NCBI RefSeq assembly: GCF_000716545.1
Contig: NZ_JNWZ01000045.1
Coordinates: 1-64,000 of the forward strand
Length of the DNA stretch: 64,000 bases
Source: Kitasatospora phosalacinea
GTDB taxonomy: Bacteria; Actinomycetota; Actinomycetes; Streptomycetales; Streptomycetaceae
Reading direction: 5' to 3'
How positions within the stretch are numbered: the first letter of the stretch is position 1; each line of letters begins with the position of its first letter. The notes under the pieces were generated by a model, which was given only the letters and a program-made list of their open reading frames with translations, was not told where the DNA came from and did not search any database. This document shows positions 43,352 through 53,811 of this stretch, piece by piece. The position numbers and the translations under genes were made by a program.

Positions 43352-43430
<79 letters not shown>

Positions 43431-43464
43431 AGAAATCCCGCCCGGGAAACCGGGCGGGATTTCT
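43431..43464 (+). terminator. strong hairpin terminator after tRNA-Ala
   Basis: AGAAATCCCGCCCGG and CCGGGCGGGATTTCT pair in a perfect 15-bp stem with a GAAA tetraloop, three bases after the tRNA CCA end. Confidence 0.93.
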
Positions 43465-43604
43465 CGTATTCCGGGCCGTTCGCGGGCGGGCCTTCCCGTC
43501 CGCTCCCCGGCCGCCCCGTTCCCGACTGATGTCGCGTCACCGGGCCCCGTCCGCCGGGGGAAAACGGCTGGGCCGCCGCCGGGGTACGGGCGTACCGTCC
43601 GGGC

Positions 43605-44267
43605 GTGGACTGGAGCGCCTGGCACGACGGCTACGACGACCCGGACTCCTGGCAGGCCCGGCGGCTGCGCACCGTGCGGGCCCGGCTGCGGGAGGCGCTG
43701 GACGGGGCGCCGCCGGGCGGCCTGCGGATCGTCAGCCTGTGCGCGGGCGACGGGCGGGACGTCCTGGACGTGCTGGCCGAACACCCGCGCCGGGCCGAAG
43801 CCCGGGCCCGGCTGGTCGAGTTGGACGCGCGCAACACCGCGGCGGCCCGGCGGCGGGCCGAGGCGGCGGGCCTCGGCGCCCAGGTCGAGACGGTGACGGG
43901 GGACGCCGCGCTGCCCGCCCACTACGCCGGCCTCGTCCCGGCGGACGTGGTGCTGGTCTGCGGGGTGTTCGGCAACCTCACCGACGCCGACGTGGAGCGC
44001 ACCGTCCGGGCCTGCCGGGTGCTGTGCCGCACCGGCGGCACGGTGATCTGGACCAGGCACCGCGAGGAACCCGACCTGGTGCCGCGGATCCGCGAGTGGT
44101 TCGCCCGCGAGGAGTTCGAGCAGCTCTGGCTCTCCCCGCCCGACGCCGGCTACGGCGTCGGAGTGCACCGCTTCACCGGCGCGCCCGACGAACTCCGCCC
44201 CGAACGGCGGATGTTCGACTTCGTCGGCTACCCGGAGCTGCGCCCCGACCTCCGGCCCGAAGGTTAG
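43605..44267 (+). CDS. SAM-dependent methyltransferase-like protein
   Basis: This 220-residue product has a Rossmann-type SAM-binding motif IVSLCAGDGRDVLDVL (about 44-59), an acidic second strand (ARLVELD) and LVPADVVLVCGVFGNLT as the post-II region. The substrate is unknown. Start: GTG 43605 with the N-terminus DWSAWHDGYDDPDSWQ, as in other actinobacterial members. It is the first gene after the tRNA terminator. Confidence 0.8.
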   Translation: MDWSAWHDGYDDPDSWQARRLRTVRARLREALDGAPPGGLRIVSLCAGDGRDVLDVLAEHPRRAEARARLVELDARNTAAARRRAEAAGLGAQVETVTGDAALPAHYAGLVPADVVLVCGVFGNLTDADVERTVRACRVLCRTGGTVIWTRHREEPDLVPRIREWFAREEFEQLWLSPPDAGYGVGVHRFTGAPDELRPERRMFDFVGYPELRPDLRPEG

Positions 44268-44435
44268 GACCGGTCCTCCGAGCGGCACGGGGCCCCGCCG
44301 TCCGAACTCGCGCTCGTGCCCGGGGCGGAGTCCGAGCCGGGGCCTGCCGCGCAGGCGCGGGCGAGAAGCGTTCCGGGGGGTCGCACGGGTGGGGACCATG
44401 CTCGCCCCGCGCTCCGTGCCGGAAGCGTTTTCGCC

Positions 44436-44957
44436 GTGCGGGACGGCGCCCCGTTCCAGGGCCCGTCCGGGGCGCCGGTCAGGGTCTGCCGCACGGCGAA
44501 CGACCCGGGCTGGACCTGCACCTGCTGCGGTGAGCGGCACTCCGAGCTGCCGATGGCGCACCACGTCGAGGCGTCCGCCCCCTGGGAGCCCGGGATGGAG
44601 CTGCGGGAGGACTGCGAGCCGGCCCCCGACCAGTGCGTGATCGGCGGGAACTCGCTGTTCGTCCGGGGCGTGTGGCTCTCGCTCAGCGAGCGGAACTTCA
44701 CGCGGGCCGGCGAGCTGTGGGAGACGCCCGGCCGGGAGTCCGAGCCGGCGTACTTCGGCCGGCTCTCCACCGAACTGCCGCTGTGCTCCCCGTCCACGCT
44801 CAACCCGAAGACCATGCACCACACCCGGCCGGTCGGGCGGCGCCCGTACATCGAACCGGAGCCCACCGGGCACCCGCCGGCCGTCGAGCAGCGCACCGGG
44901 ACCACCGTGGAGCGCGTCCGGGAGATCGCCGAGGCGCTGCTGCACCCCGGGCAGGGG
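44436..44957 (+). pseudogene. damaged DUF2199-domain gene
   Basis: The reading frame carries clear DUF2199 blocks: WTCTCCGERHSELPM, then DQCVIGGNSLFVRG, then VWLSLSERNF, GRLSTELPLCSPSTLNPKT and VGRRPYIEPEPTGHP up to VERVREIAEALL. Family members have about 15-20 residues between FVRG and the GVWVSLSE-type block; here they are joined directly, an in-frame deletion. After the domain the frame runs on without a stop through a G-rich stretch antisense to the next gene, so the normal end is lost too. Start codon uncertain (GTG 44436 possible). The role of the family is unknown. Confidence 0.6.
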
Positions 44958-44972
44958 GGGAGGGGGCCGGGG

Positions 44973-45509
44973 TCAGGGGTGCAGGACGGTCAGGCGGACG
45001 GTGGTGGCGTCGCCGTCCGGGGACGTGACGGCGGTGCCGGCGGGGGAGGGGCCGAAGGTCAGCACCCGGTGGGGGGTGTCGGCGGGGAAGGTCCAGTCGA
45101 CCCGGTCGCGGCGGCGCAGCTCCGCGGTGTCGCGCAGCGCGCTCTCCGGGTCGGTGCCGGCGTCGACGACGTGCAGGGCGGACAGGTAGCCGGTGACGGT
45201 GTCGGCCGGGACGGTGAAGCGCAGGAAGAGGACGTCCGGGCCGGACACCGAGTCGTCGTCGCTGTAGTACCGCACCCCGGCGGCCCCCGCGGGCAGCTTG
45301 ACGCCGTAGTAGCGCAGCAGGGTGGCCAGGTTGCGCGGCCCGCCCAGGTTGGAGCAGTCGTACTGGCGGTACGCGCGGGCGTCGTGCGGGTGCATCGGCC
45401 AGCACTCGCCCCACGCCTCGCGGGCGCCGACCACGCCGCCGCCCAGGACGAGCAGCACGACCAGGACCCAGGTCAGCGGCCTGCGGTACCAGGCGCGGAC
45501 AGCGGACAT
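44973..45509 (-). CDS. hypothetical membrane-anchored protein
   Basis: This 178-residue product has an N-terminal signal anchor (RRPLTWVLVVLLVLGGGVVG). The extracellular part has two Cys (GECWP, YDCSN) likely to pair and a beta-rich remainder (VLFLRFTVPADTVTGY). The pattern resembles small actinobacterial exported proteins of unknown function. The damaged DUF2199 gene reads towards it. Confidence 0.7.
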   Translation of the reverse strand: MSAVRAWYRRPLTWVLVVLLVLGGGVVGAREAWGECWPMHPHDARAYRQYDCSNLGGPRNLATLLRYYGVKLPAGAAGVRYYSDDDSVSGPDVLFLRFTVPADTVTGYLSALHVVDAGTDPESALRDTAELRRRDRVDWTFPADTPHRVLTFGPSPAGTAVTSPDGDATTVRLTVLHP

Positions 45510-45579
45510 CCCTACCCCCCGGTGCTCCGTCCCTCCGGACGGTGTTTCCCGGGATCATAGACGGCCCGCACACCGGACC

Positions 45580-45621
45580 GGCCGCTCGACCACCGGCCGC
45601 TCGACCACCGGCCGCTCGGCC
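45580..45621. repeat. 15-bp tandem repeat at the acyltransferase 3' side
   Basis: Two copies of GGCCGCTCGACCACC and a partial third (GGCCGCTCGGCC) lie just beyond the stop of the acyltransferase gene. No terminator-like hairpin is obvious in this 120-base gap. Confidence 0.7.
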
Positions 45622-45629
45622 GCCGACCG

Positions 45630-46748
45630 CTACCCGCGCAGCAGCAGTCGCAGCCGGGGCGCCAGCAGCGGCCGCAGCAGCCGGGCGACCGGCCGGGTGC
45701 ACAGCAGCAGGGCCAGCCCCGCCGCGCCGGCGGTCAGGGTCAACTGCCCGGCCGCGGACGGCAGGAAGCCCCGCCCGTACCAGCCCGTGCGCACCAGCGC
45801 CTCCTGCAGGAACGGGTGCACCAGGAACGCCGCCGTGCTCGCCGCGCCGAGCGCCGCCCACCGCCCGGAGCGACCCGCCCGCACCGGCACCAGTGCCAGG
45901 AACACCGCGCCCAGCGCCGCCCCCGCCAGGTTGATCCCCAGCGACACCAGCAGCCAGCGCGGATAGCCCGCGTGCAGCCCGGCCGCGCTCGAACTCCGGT
46001 AGAACCAGGCCGCGTCCAGCCGCGGCACCAGCCAGTACGCGGCGAGCGCGGCCGCCCCGAACACGGCCGGCGCGGCCGCCCGCAGCTGCCGGTCGCCGCG
46101 CAGCGCGAGCACCCGGCGGCGGTCCAGGGTCAGCCCGGCGACGAAGAACGGCAGCAGTTGCAGCGTCCGCCCGATCGACAGCTGCGGGGTCAGCGGCAGC
46201 GCCCCCGCCAGCAGCGAGACCGCCCCGGCGGTGGCCACCGGCGCGCGCAGCCGGAGCCAGAGCGGGGCGCTCAGCCGCCACAGGAACAGCGACAGCAGGA
46301 ACCAGGTCACCCAGACCGGGGTCAGCAGGTCGAGCGCGAACCTCCCGCCGTTCAGCCGGGCCGTGTACGCCCCCAGCAGGGTGGTCCACAGCAGGTACGG
46401 CGCCAGGACGCCGCTCAGCAGCCGGTCGAGCCGGTCCGGGCGGGCATCGGGGGAGCGCGAGAACCAGCCGGAGACGAACACGAACACCGGCATGTGGAAC
46501 GCGTACACCAGCAGGTACCCGGCGTGCAGCACCCGGTGCCCGGGCGCCCGCACCAGCGGTTCCCAGAAGTGCCCGCACACCACCAGCACCGTCGCCAGCA
46601 GCTTCACGTGGTCGAAGAACGGATCGCGCGCGCCGCGACCGGAGGCGCCCCCGGCGCCCGCGGGCTGCGGCCGGGCGAGCGGGGGTTCGGCGAGCACGGA
46701 CCCTCCAGGCGAGCGGGCGGACGGGGCGTTTTCGTCCCGATGGGTCAT
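45630..46748 (-). CDS. acyltransferase family membrane protein (acyltransferase 3-like)
   Basis: This 372-residue protein has about ten membrane segments. The N-terminal catalytic region has the family pattern DPFFDHVKLLATVLVVCGHF with the conserved His, followed by FHMPVFVFVSGWFSR. Members transfer O-acyl groups to sugars or antibiotics at the membrane. Start: ATG 46748; the longer frame to 46877 has no support. It is divergent from the WXG100-like operon. Confidence 0.82.
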   Translation of the reverse strand: MTHRDENAPSARSPGGSVLAEPPLARPQPAGAGGASGRGARDPFFDHVKLLATVLVVCGHFWEPLVRAPGHRVLHAGYLLVYAFHMPVFVFVSGWFSRSPDARPDRLDRLLSGVLAPYLLWTTLLGAYTARLNGGRFALDLLTPVWVTWFLLSLFLWRLSAPLWLRLRAPVATAGAVSLLAGALPLTPQLSIGRTLQLLPFFVAGLTLDRRRVLALRGDRQLRAAAPAVFGAAALAAYWLVPRLDAAWFYRSSSAAGLHAGYPRWLLVSLGINLAGAALGAVFLALVPVRAGRSGRWAALGAASTAAFLVHPFLQEALVRTGWYGRGFLPSAAGQLTLTAGAAGLALLLCTRPVARLLRPLLAPRLRLLLRG

Positions 46749-46899
46749 CGTGCCTGATGGAGAAGGGAGTCGGGACGCGGAAGACGGTGCACCCGTGCGT
46801 CGGAAGTGAAGGAAGTGTGGCGGTGTGCACTCGTGTGTACACCGGTCGGAGGGCACTCCTAGTCTGATGGTCTGCAAAGTGACGAGCAGCAGTGAACAG

Positions 46900-46909
46900 A
46901 GTGATCACC
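46900..46909 (+). promoter_or_regulatory. BldD-box-like palindrome
   Basis: AGTGATCACC equals the two BldD half-sites AGTGA and TCACC with no spacer, with two more AGTGA copies at 46878 and 46891. It lies 18 bases before the start of the WXG100-like gene, and TAGTCT at 46860 could be the -10 box. Regulation by BldD is inferred from the motif alone. Confidence 0.35.
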
Positions 46910-46927
46910 TAGGGGGACGAAAGCGTC

Positions 46928-47224
46928 ATGGGGGCCTACTTCCGCGTCGAAGTCGACGATCTGTCCAAGCTGATGCAGCGCATGAAGGACAGCCAGCAGG
47001 ACATGCGCGAGGCGCTCCACGCCATGAAGGAGACCGGCCCGAAGACGACCGGCAGCAAGGACCTCGACCACGCCTGCGACGACTTCAACGACAGCTGGCA
47101 GGACGCCATCACCCGGATCTCGCAGGGCGTCGAAGCCCTGGAGGCGAAGCTCGACCAGACCTGCAAGAACTACTCGGAGACCGACCAGGCCCTCCGCGAC
47201 ATGTTCAGCGGGGCCTCGGCATGA
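46928..47224 (+). CDS. WXG100-like small protein (type VII secretion type)
   Basis: This 98-residue, all-helical protein has two long amphipathic helices joined near residue 50 (LDHACDDFNDSWQDAI), like ESAT-6/WXG100 proteins, though the WxG turn is replaced by SWQ. It has no signal peptide, which fits type VII secretion. The next gene overlaps by ATGA, and the pair probably forms a heterodimer. No secretion machinery genes (eccC and others) are in the window. Confidence 0.7.
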   Translation: MGAYFRVEVDDLSKLMQRMKDSQQDMREALHAMKETGPKTTGSKDLDHACDDFNDSWQDAITRISQGVEALEAKLDQTCKNYSETDQALRDMFSGASA

Positions 47225-48552
47225 GCGGCGAGTTCTTCTCCTACATCGCCGGGATGGACCCGGACTTCCCCGCCCTGGGCTTCAACCCGGCCCCCGGCAA
47301 CCCCGGCAACGTCGACGGCCTGGTCGGAAAGCTCAACAAGGCCGCCAACGCGATGGACAACGCCCACCGGACCCTGGTCGAGGTCGGCCGGGGCGGCAGC
47401 GTCTGGGAGGGCGACGCGGCCCAGGCGTTCGCGGGCAAGATCGGCGAACTGCCCGGTTACCTGGAGGACAGCGTCGACGCGATGCGCCAGGCCTCCTCCG
47501 CGCTCAACAACTGGCGCGGCCAGCTCTCCTCCTACCAGGACACCGCCCGGCGCTACGAGGAAGAGGCCCAGCGGGCCAAGGACCGCCTGGAGTCCGCGAA
47601 GAAGAGCCGCGAACAGGCGTCCGACCGCTACGACAAGGCGGCCGACAGCCCCGCCTTCAAGCTGATCGGCATGCACTTCGACGACCAGGCCACCTTCTCC
47701 CAGGCGCAGAACCAGATCGACTCCGCCAGCGCCGAGTACCAGGCCGCGGGCGACGCGCTGGAGGCGGCCAACCGCGACCTGCAGGCCATCCAGGACGAGC
47801 TGGAAGCCGTCGTCAAGCAGGCCAGGGAGCTCTACTTCCACCACCAGGACGACGCCGGGCGCACCGCGAAGGCGCTGCGCCGGGCCAACCAGAACGCTCC
47901 CGACATCAGCGCCTGGGAGAAGATCGGCAACAAGTTCAAGGACATCGGCAAGTCCATCAAGAAGTGGGCTACCGACCACGCCGACACCCTCAAGAAAATC
48001 GGCGACATCGCGGGCGGCGTCTCCTCGGTGCTCGCCATCGCCGCGCTCGCCACCATGTGGTGCCCGCCGCTGTCGGCCGGCCTCGGCGTGGCGTCGGCCG
48101 GTGCCTCCGCGGTCGCCCTCGGCGCCCACGGCATGGCCAAGCTCGGAGGTGCGGACGTCAGTTGGAGCACCCTCGCGCTGGACGGAGTCGGGGCCATCCC
48201 GTTCGGCGGCACCGCCTTCAAGGGCGCCAAGGGTGCGGTCAAGGGCGTGGTGGGCCTGGCGAAGGGCGAGCGTCTCGCCGTCGCGGGCGCGGACCTCGCC
48301 AGGGTCGGCTCGAAGCTCTCGGACGACGTGGCGAGGGGAGCGGGCAGCCTGATGAACAACAAGATCCTCACGCCGATCTTCACCAAGACGCCGCTGCGGA
48401 GCCTGCCCGGCCTGACCACGAAGCTCGACGACGCCGGCAAGGTGATCCTCGACCCCCGGGGCTGGTACTCGCGCGGCACCCAGATCGGCACGAAGGTCAT
48501 CGGCCTGGGCATCAACGCGCCCAACCTCTACCACCAGGTGACAGGATCGTGA
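47221..48552 (+). CDS. putative T7SS-associated protein with WXG N-domain
   Basis: This 443-residue product has an N-terminal helical domain containing VWEGDAAQAFAGKI (a W-x-G turn, about residues 60-75), then a long coiled coil (EEEAQRAKDRLESAKKSREQ up to about residue 215) and a Gly/Ala-rich hydrophobic region (about 255-340: GDIAGGVSSVLAIAALATMW). The C-terminus has no recognisable toxin domain. It resembles the front part of polymorphic T7SS effectors. It is coupled to both neighbours by overlaps (ATGA, GTGA). Its target is unknown. Confidence 0.7.
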   Translation: MSGEFFSYIAGMDPDFPALGFNPAPGNPGNVDGLVGKLNKAANAMDNAHRTLVEVGRGGSVWEGDAAQAFAGKIGELPGYLEDSVDAMRQASSALNNWRGQLSSYQDTARRYEEEAQRAKDRLESAKKSREQASDRYDKAADSPAFKLIGMHFDDQATFSQAQNQIDSASAEYQAAGDALEAANRDLQAIQDELEAVVKQARELYFHHQDDAGRTAKALRRANQNAPDISAWEKIGNKFKDIGKSIKKWATDHADTLKKIGDIAGGVSSVLAIAALATMWCPPLSAGLGVASAGASAVALGAHGMAKLGGADVSWSTLALDGVGAIPFGGTAFKGAKGAVKGVVGLAKGERLAVAGADLARVGSKLSDDVARGAGSLMNNKILTPIFTKTPLRSLPGLTTKLDDAGKVILDPRGWYSRGTQIGTKVIGLGINAPNLYHQVTGS

Positions 48553-49295
48553 CGACAGACCAGAACGACCAGTCGGTCCCGTCCCCCCGGGGAGAGGACA
48601 CCGCCCTCGTCGTGACGCCCCTCTCCGAGGTGATCGTCGAGAACCCCCTGGACATCCGCTGGGAGGTGCCCGCGCAGTTCCACTCGCTCGGCGTCGAACT
48701 GCCCGAGGAGGAGCGCGAGGCGCACCTCGCCGAGGTGTCCGAGGAGATCTGGTCCGGCGGCACCGAGTACCAGCGCACCACCGTGGCCGCCTGGTACCGC
48801 GACGTCGCGGACACGGCCGTCGAGGCGGGCGCCGTCTACTCGGGCTTCCTGATCGCCCGCACCGCGGACGACCGGGCCACCGTCGCCACCCTGCTCGTCC
48901 AGGCCGACCACGCCGACACCCAGGACGCCGACGCGGTGGCCTCCTCCCTGCTGGAGATGCTCTCCGCCGACCCCGCCAACGACGTCTTCGACGTGACCGC
49001 GCCGGTCGGCCCCGTGGTGGTCAGCGCGTTCGGCACCGTCGCCGAGTTCGACGACGGGGCGGGCGGCAAGACCGAACTGACCCTCGCCCAGGCGTCCGCG
49101 TACATCCCGGTGCCGCGCGCCGACACGCTGCTCACCGTGACCATCAGCACGCCCACGCTGGAGGACTTCCCCGAGTACATGGGGATGCTGGCGATGCTGG
49201 TCGACAGCGTGGTCCACGACGAGCCGGGAGCGGAACCGCAGGCACCGGGGCCCGACCAGGAGTCGTCCAGCCGGATCACGGAGATGTTCGGATGA
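48549..49295 (+). CDS. hypothetical protein of the T7SS-like operon
   Basis: This 248-residue protein is soluble and acidic with alternating beta/alpha pattern; blocks include FHSLGVELPEEEREAHLAEV and YSGFLIARTADDRATVATL. It has no signal peptide or membrane segment. The GTG start overlaps the previous stop. In T7SS loci a cytoplasmic protein in this place is often a dedicated chaperone or immunity factor; which one, if either, cannot be said. Confidence 0.6.
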   Translation: MTTDQNDQSVPSPRGEDTALVVTPLSEVIVENPLDIRWEVPAQFHSLGVELPEEEREAHLAEVSEEIWSGGTEYQRTTVAAWYRDVADTAVEAGAVYSGFLIARTADDRATVATLLVQADHADTQDADAVASSLLEMLSADPANDVFDVTAPVGPVVVSAFGTVAEFDDGAGGKTELTLAQASAYIPVPRADTLLTVTISTPTLEDFPEYMGMLAMLVDSVVHDEPGAEPQAPGPDQESSSRITEMFG

Positions 49296-49807
49296 GCACG
49301 TGGCACCCGCCGGCCCCGCCCGGCGTCGACACCGGCCCGCTGCCCCGGCGTTCGGCCGTCGGGCTCCGGCTGCAGTTCTGCCTGCAGTGGTTCTGGCTGC
49401 CCTTCCGGGTGGTCTGGCAGCTGTTCGACAATCCCGCCAGTGACTGCGTGGCCGAAGGGCACGGCTACCTGAAGTTCGTCCTCACGCCGAGCCGGTACCG
49501 CCTCGAACGCAGCGGTACTCGGCAGGAGTGGGAAGCCTGGGCCGACCGGGCCCTGGAGCAGGGCATCGCCGCGGCGACGTCGGGCGTGGCGAGCAGCGTG
49601 GACCACTACAACACCGGCAGGACGCGGTACCAGGTCAAGGGGGACGCCCTCGTGCCCCGGACCACCATCCGCAGGCGCTACTACCGGGGCATCGGCGCCG
49701 GAGGACTCGCCGTGCTGGCGGCCCGCCGCGGCTGGCAGATCGACTGGCGGGACGCGCGGAGCGCGGAGATCCGCCTCTCCCAGTCCCGGCCGGGGTCGTC
49801 CGGATGA
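49292..49807 (+). CDS. hypothetical protein of the T7SS-like operon
   Basis: This 171-residue basic protein has a Trp/Phe-rich stretch (LQFCLQWFWLPFRVVWQLF) that may touch the membrane, then TPSRYRLERSGTRQEWEAWA and an Arg/Tyr-rich end. The ATG overlaps the previous stop. A decayed copy of it lies immediately after. Function unknown. Confidence 0.6.
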   Translation: MSTWHPPAPPGVDTGPLPRRSAVGLRLQFCLQWFWLPFRVVWQLFDNPASDCVAEGHGYLKFVLTPSRYRLERSGTRQEWEAWADRALEQGIAAATSGVASSVDHYNTGRTRYQVKGDALVPRTTIRRRYYRGIGAGGLAVLAARRGWQIDWRDARSAEIRLSQSRPGSSG

Positions 49808-50082
49808 GCGGCCGGCACCCGCTGGCCCCGCCCGGCTCCACGGCGGCCCGCCGCGCGAGCGTTCGACGGGCGCGCTGTGGCTGCGGTTCCGCCCGCAGCG
49901 GTTCCGGTCGCCCGTCCGGTGCTTCCTGCTCGACGGTGCGGGGGGCGCTCACCCCGACCCGGTACCGCCTCGAACGGCGCGGCGCCCGGGAGGCGTGGGC
50001 CGGGCCGGTCCCGGACCGGGCGCTCCCGCGGGCGCAGGAGGCCGTGGACGACCGGCGGGCGGAGAACGGCAGCGGCAAGTAG
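49804..50082 (+). pseudogene. frameshifted paralogue of the preceding gene
   Basis: The open frame's second half, TPTRYRLERRGAREAW with DRALPRAQEAV, copies TPSRYRLERSGTRQEW with DRALEQGIAA of the upstream gene. The first half matches only in another frame (GALWLRFRPQRFRSPVRC against VGLRLQFCLQWFWLPFRV), so at least one frameshift separates the halves, and the last third is missing. It looks like a tandem duplicate in decay. Confidence 0.65.
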
Positions 50083-50090
50083 CCGTGCGG

Positions 50091-50411
50091 CTACTCCTCG
50101 AACGGCTCCTCGCTGAACCGGAACCAGGCCCGCGGCGGTTCCACGTGCAGCAGGAACTCGGTCACCGGACCGTCGGGGGAGTGCAGGGCGCAGGCGGCCT
50201 CCAGCGGGTCGTAGGCCCGCTCCCAGGCCCCCCACTCCTCGGCCTCGGCCGGCCGGCGGCACTCGGCGAAGCCGGGCGCGAACTCCGGCCAGGCCGGGCC
50301 GGGGAGGAACTCGCCGCCCAGCCAGGGGAAGTCCGCCTCGTCGATCCGGATCTCGCCGACCAGTTCGGTGCCGCGCAGCAGGCGCCAGGTCTCCTCGGTG
50401 GACAGGGCCAT
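50091..50411 (-). CDS. hypothetical protein
   Basis: This 106-residue acidic soluble protein (STEETWRLLRGTELVGEIRI; FPWLGGEFLPGPAW) has no membrane segment. Its start, ATG 50411, lies where homology-like codon use begins; the same frame runs open upstream antisense to geosmin synthase. Similar small Streptomyces proteins occur singly. It converges on the T7SS-like operon 8 bases away. Function unknown. Confidence 0.65.
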   Translation of the reverse strand: MALSTEETWRLLRGTELVGEIRIDEADFPWLGGEFLPGPAWPEFAPGFAECRRPAEAEEWGAWERAYDPLEAACALHSPDGPVTEFLLHVEPPRAWFRFSEEPFEE

Positions 50412-50497
50412 CGGGTGCTCCACGGGTGCGGGAGAAGGGGGACGGGACAGTCTGCCGCGAGGGTCCGACACCCCGGGCGTCAGGGCGGCGCGCGGCG

Positions 50498-50517
50498 GAT
50501 TCACCCGTGCGGGTGGA
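50498..50517. promoter_or_regulatory. inverted motif GATTCACCCG-TG-CGGGTGGA
   Basis: CACCCG (50502-50507) and CGGGTG (50510-50515) form an inverted pair embedded in GATTCACCCGTGCGGGTGGA, and GGATTC...GAATCC flanks it. Nearly the same motif lies at 55169-55187 in another divergent promoter. It sits in the 210-base divergent gap before geosmin synthase, where TTAGGCAT near 50573 may be the -10 region. Confidence 0.45.
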
Positions 50518-50576
50518 TTGCGGAATCCGAGTGGCCGAGCGGGGTAACGGTGACCACGGGCCCGTGGGCTCGTTAG

Positions 50577-52814
<2,238 letters not shown>

Positions 52815-52827
52815 CGCGGCGGGAGCG

Positions 52828-52864
52828 GGCAGGGGCGCGGAGGGTGGACCTCCGCGCCCCTGCC
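52828..52864. terminator. terminator between geosmin synthase and the convergent gene
   Basis: GGCAGGGGCGCGGAGG and CCTCCGCGCCCCTGCC form a perfect 16-bp stem with a 5-base loop in the 68-base convergent gap. Confidence 0.92.
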
Positions 52865-52882
52865 GGTGCGACTCCGGTGCGC

Positions 52883-53809
52883 CTACTGCCAGTTGTCCTG
52901 CTGGGGCCGTACCGGCGGCGCCTGGTGCGGGACGGGCGCCGGGGCCGGGTGGTGCGGGTGGTGGCGGTGGCCCCGGGGGTGGCGGGTGAGGGTGTAGCCG
53001 AGGACACCGGCGAGGGCGGCCAGGACGCCGCCCGCGACGGTCCACCACCAGCGGGTGTTCCAGCCCGAGAAGAGGTCCGAGTACCAGTGGGTCTCTTCCT
53101 CGGCGGGCGCGGCCGCGTACGTCGCGCTCGCGCTCGGCGCCGGGGTGGCCGCCGTCGCGGCCGCCGTCGCGCCGGCGTTCACCGGCGGCACCAGCGGGTC
53201 CTTGAGCGAGCCGCCCTCGGGCTGGGCGTCGTCCGCGCCGCCCTTGGTGGCGACGTGCACGTGGACGGTGGCGGCCAGACCGAGGTCGGTCTGCGGGATG
53301 TCCGTGGTGGACAGCCGGACGTAGTACGTGCCGGGCAGCGGGTCGCCGGACCAGGGCTCGGCCCAGGAGCGGATCTGCCGCAGCGTGCAGCTCAGCTCCA
53401 GGGTGGTCGCGCTCTGCTCGGCGGTGCCGTTCTGCGGTCCGGCGGTGCAGGACTGCCGGCGGCGCAGGCCGTCGAACAGCTCGACCGTCCAGGTCTGCGC
53501 GCCGTGCCGGTCCGCGGCGTCCGGCAGGGTGACCTTGACCTGGACGGTCGGGGTCTGGCCCTCGGCGGCGGGGAACGCCCAGTACAGGTAGTCGCCGGTG
53601 GAGACCGGGACGTCCGCGTCCTGGCCGGAGGCCAGGGTGGTCGCGGTCAGGAAGCTGGTGCCCACCGAGTTCAGCACCGGCTTCGCGGTGCCGGACGCCG
53701 AGGCGGACGGCGGGGCGGACGGGGACGCGGCCGAGGCCGACGGCGTGGCCGGCAGGAGCAGGCCGGTGAACGCGGCGGCCATGGCCGCGGCGGTGCGGAG
53801 CTTGCGCAT
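52883..53809 (-). CDS. secreted, C-terminally membrane-anchored protein
   Basis: This 308-residue product has a Sec signal peptide (RKLRTAAAMAAAFTGLLLPA), a beta-rich extracellular domain (DYLYWAFPAAEGQTPTVQVK; PGTYYVRLSTTDI) like a jelly-roll/pre-peptidase C-terminal type fold, a Pro/Ala/Thr stalk, a membrane segment (WWWTVAGGVLAALAGVLGYT) and a His/Pro-rich cytoplasmic tail. It starts two bases after the stop of the VWA gene, so the two form one operon and probably one surface complex. Confidence 0.75.
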   Translation of the reverse strand: MRKLRTAAAMAAAFTGLLLPATPSASAASPSAPPSASASGTAKPVLNSVGTSFLTATTLASGQDADVPVSTGDYLYWAFPAAEGQTPTVQVKVTLPDAADRHGAQTWTVELFDGLRRRQSCTAGPQNGTAEQSATTLELSCTLRQIRSWAEPWSGDPLPGTYYVRLSTTDIPQTDLGLAATVHVHVATKGGADDAQPEGGSLKDPLVPPVNAGATAAATAATPAPSASATYAAAPAEEETHWYSDLFSGWNTRWWWTVAGGVLAALAGVLGYTLTRHPRGHRHHPHHPAPAPVPHQAPPVRPQQDNWQ

Positions 53810-53811
53810 CG

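Noticed and set aside
44316..45560. A single 414-residue protein from the DUF2199 frame
   Set aside because: Beyond about 44957 the translation is Gly/Val-rich shadow sequence antisense to a membrane-anchored protein gene, so the real gene ends earlier or is broken.
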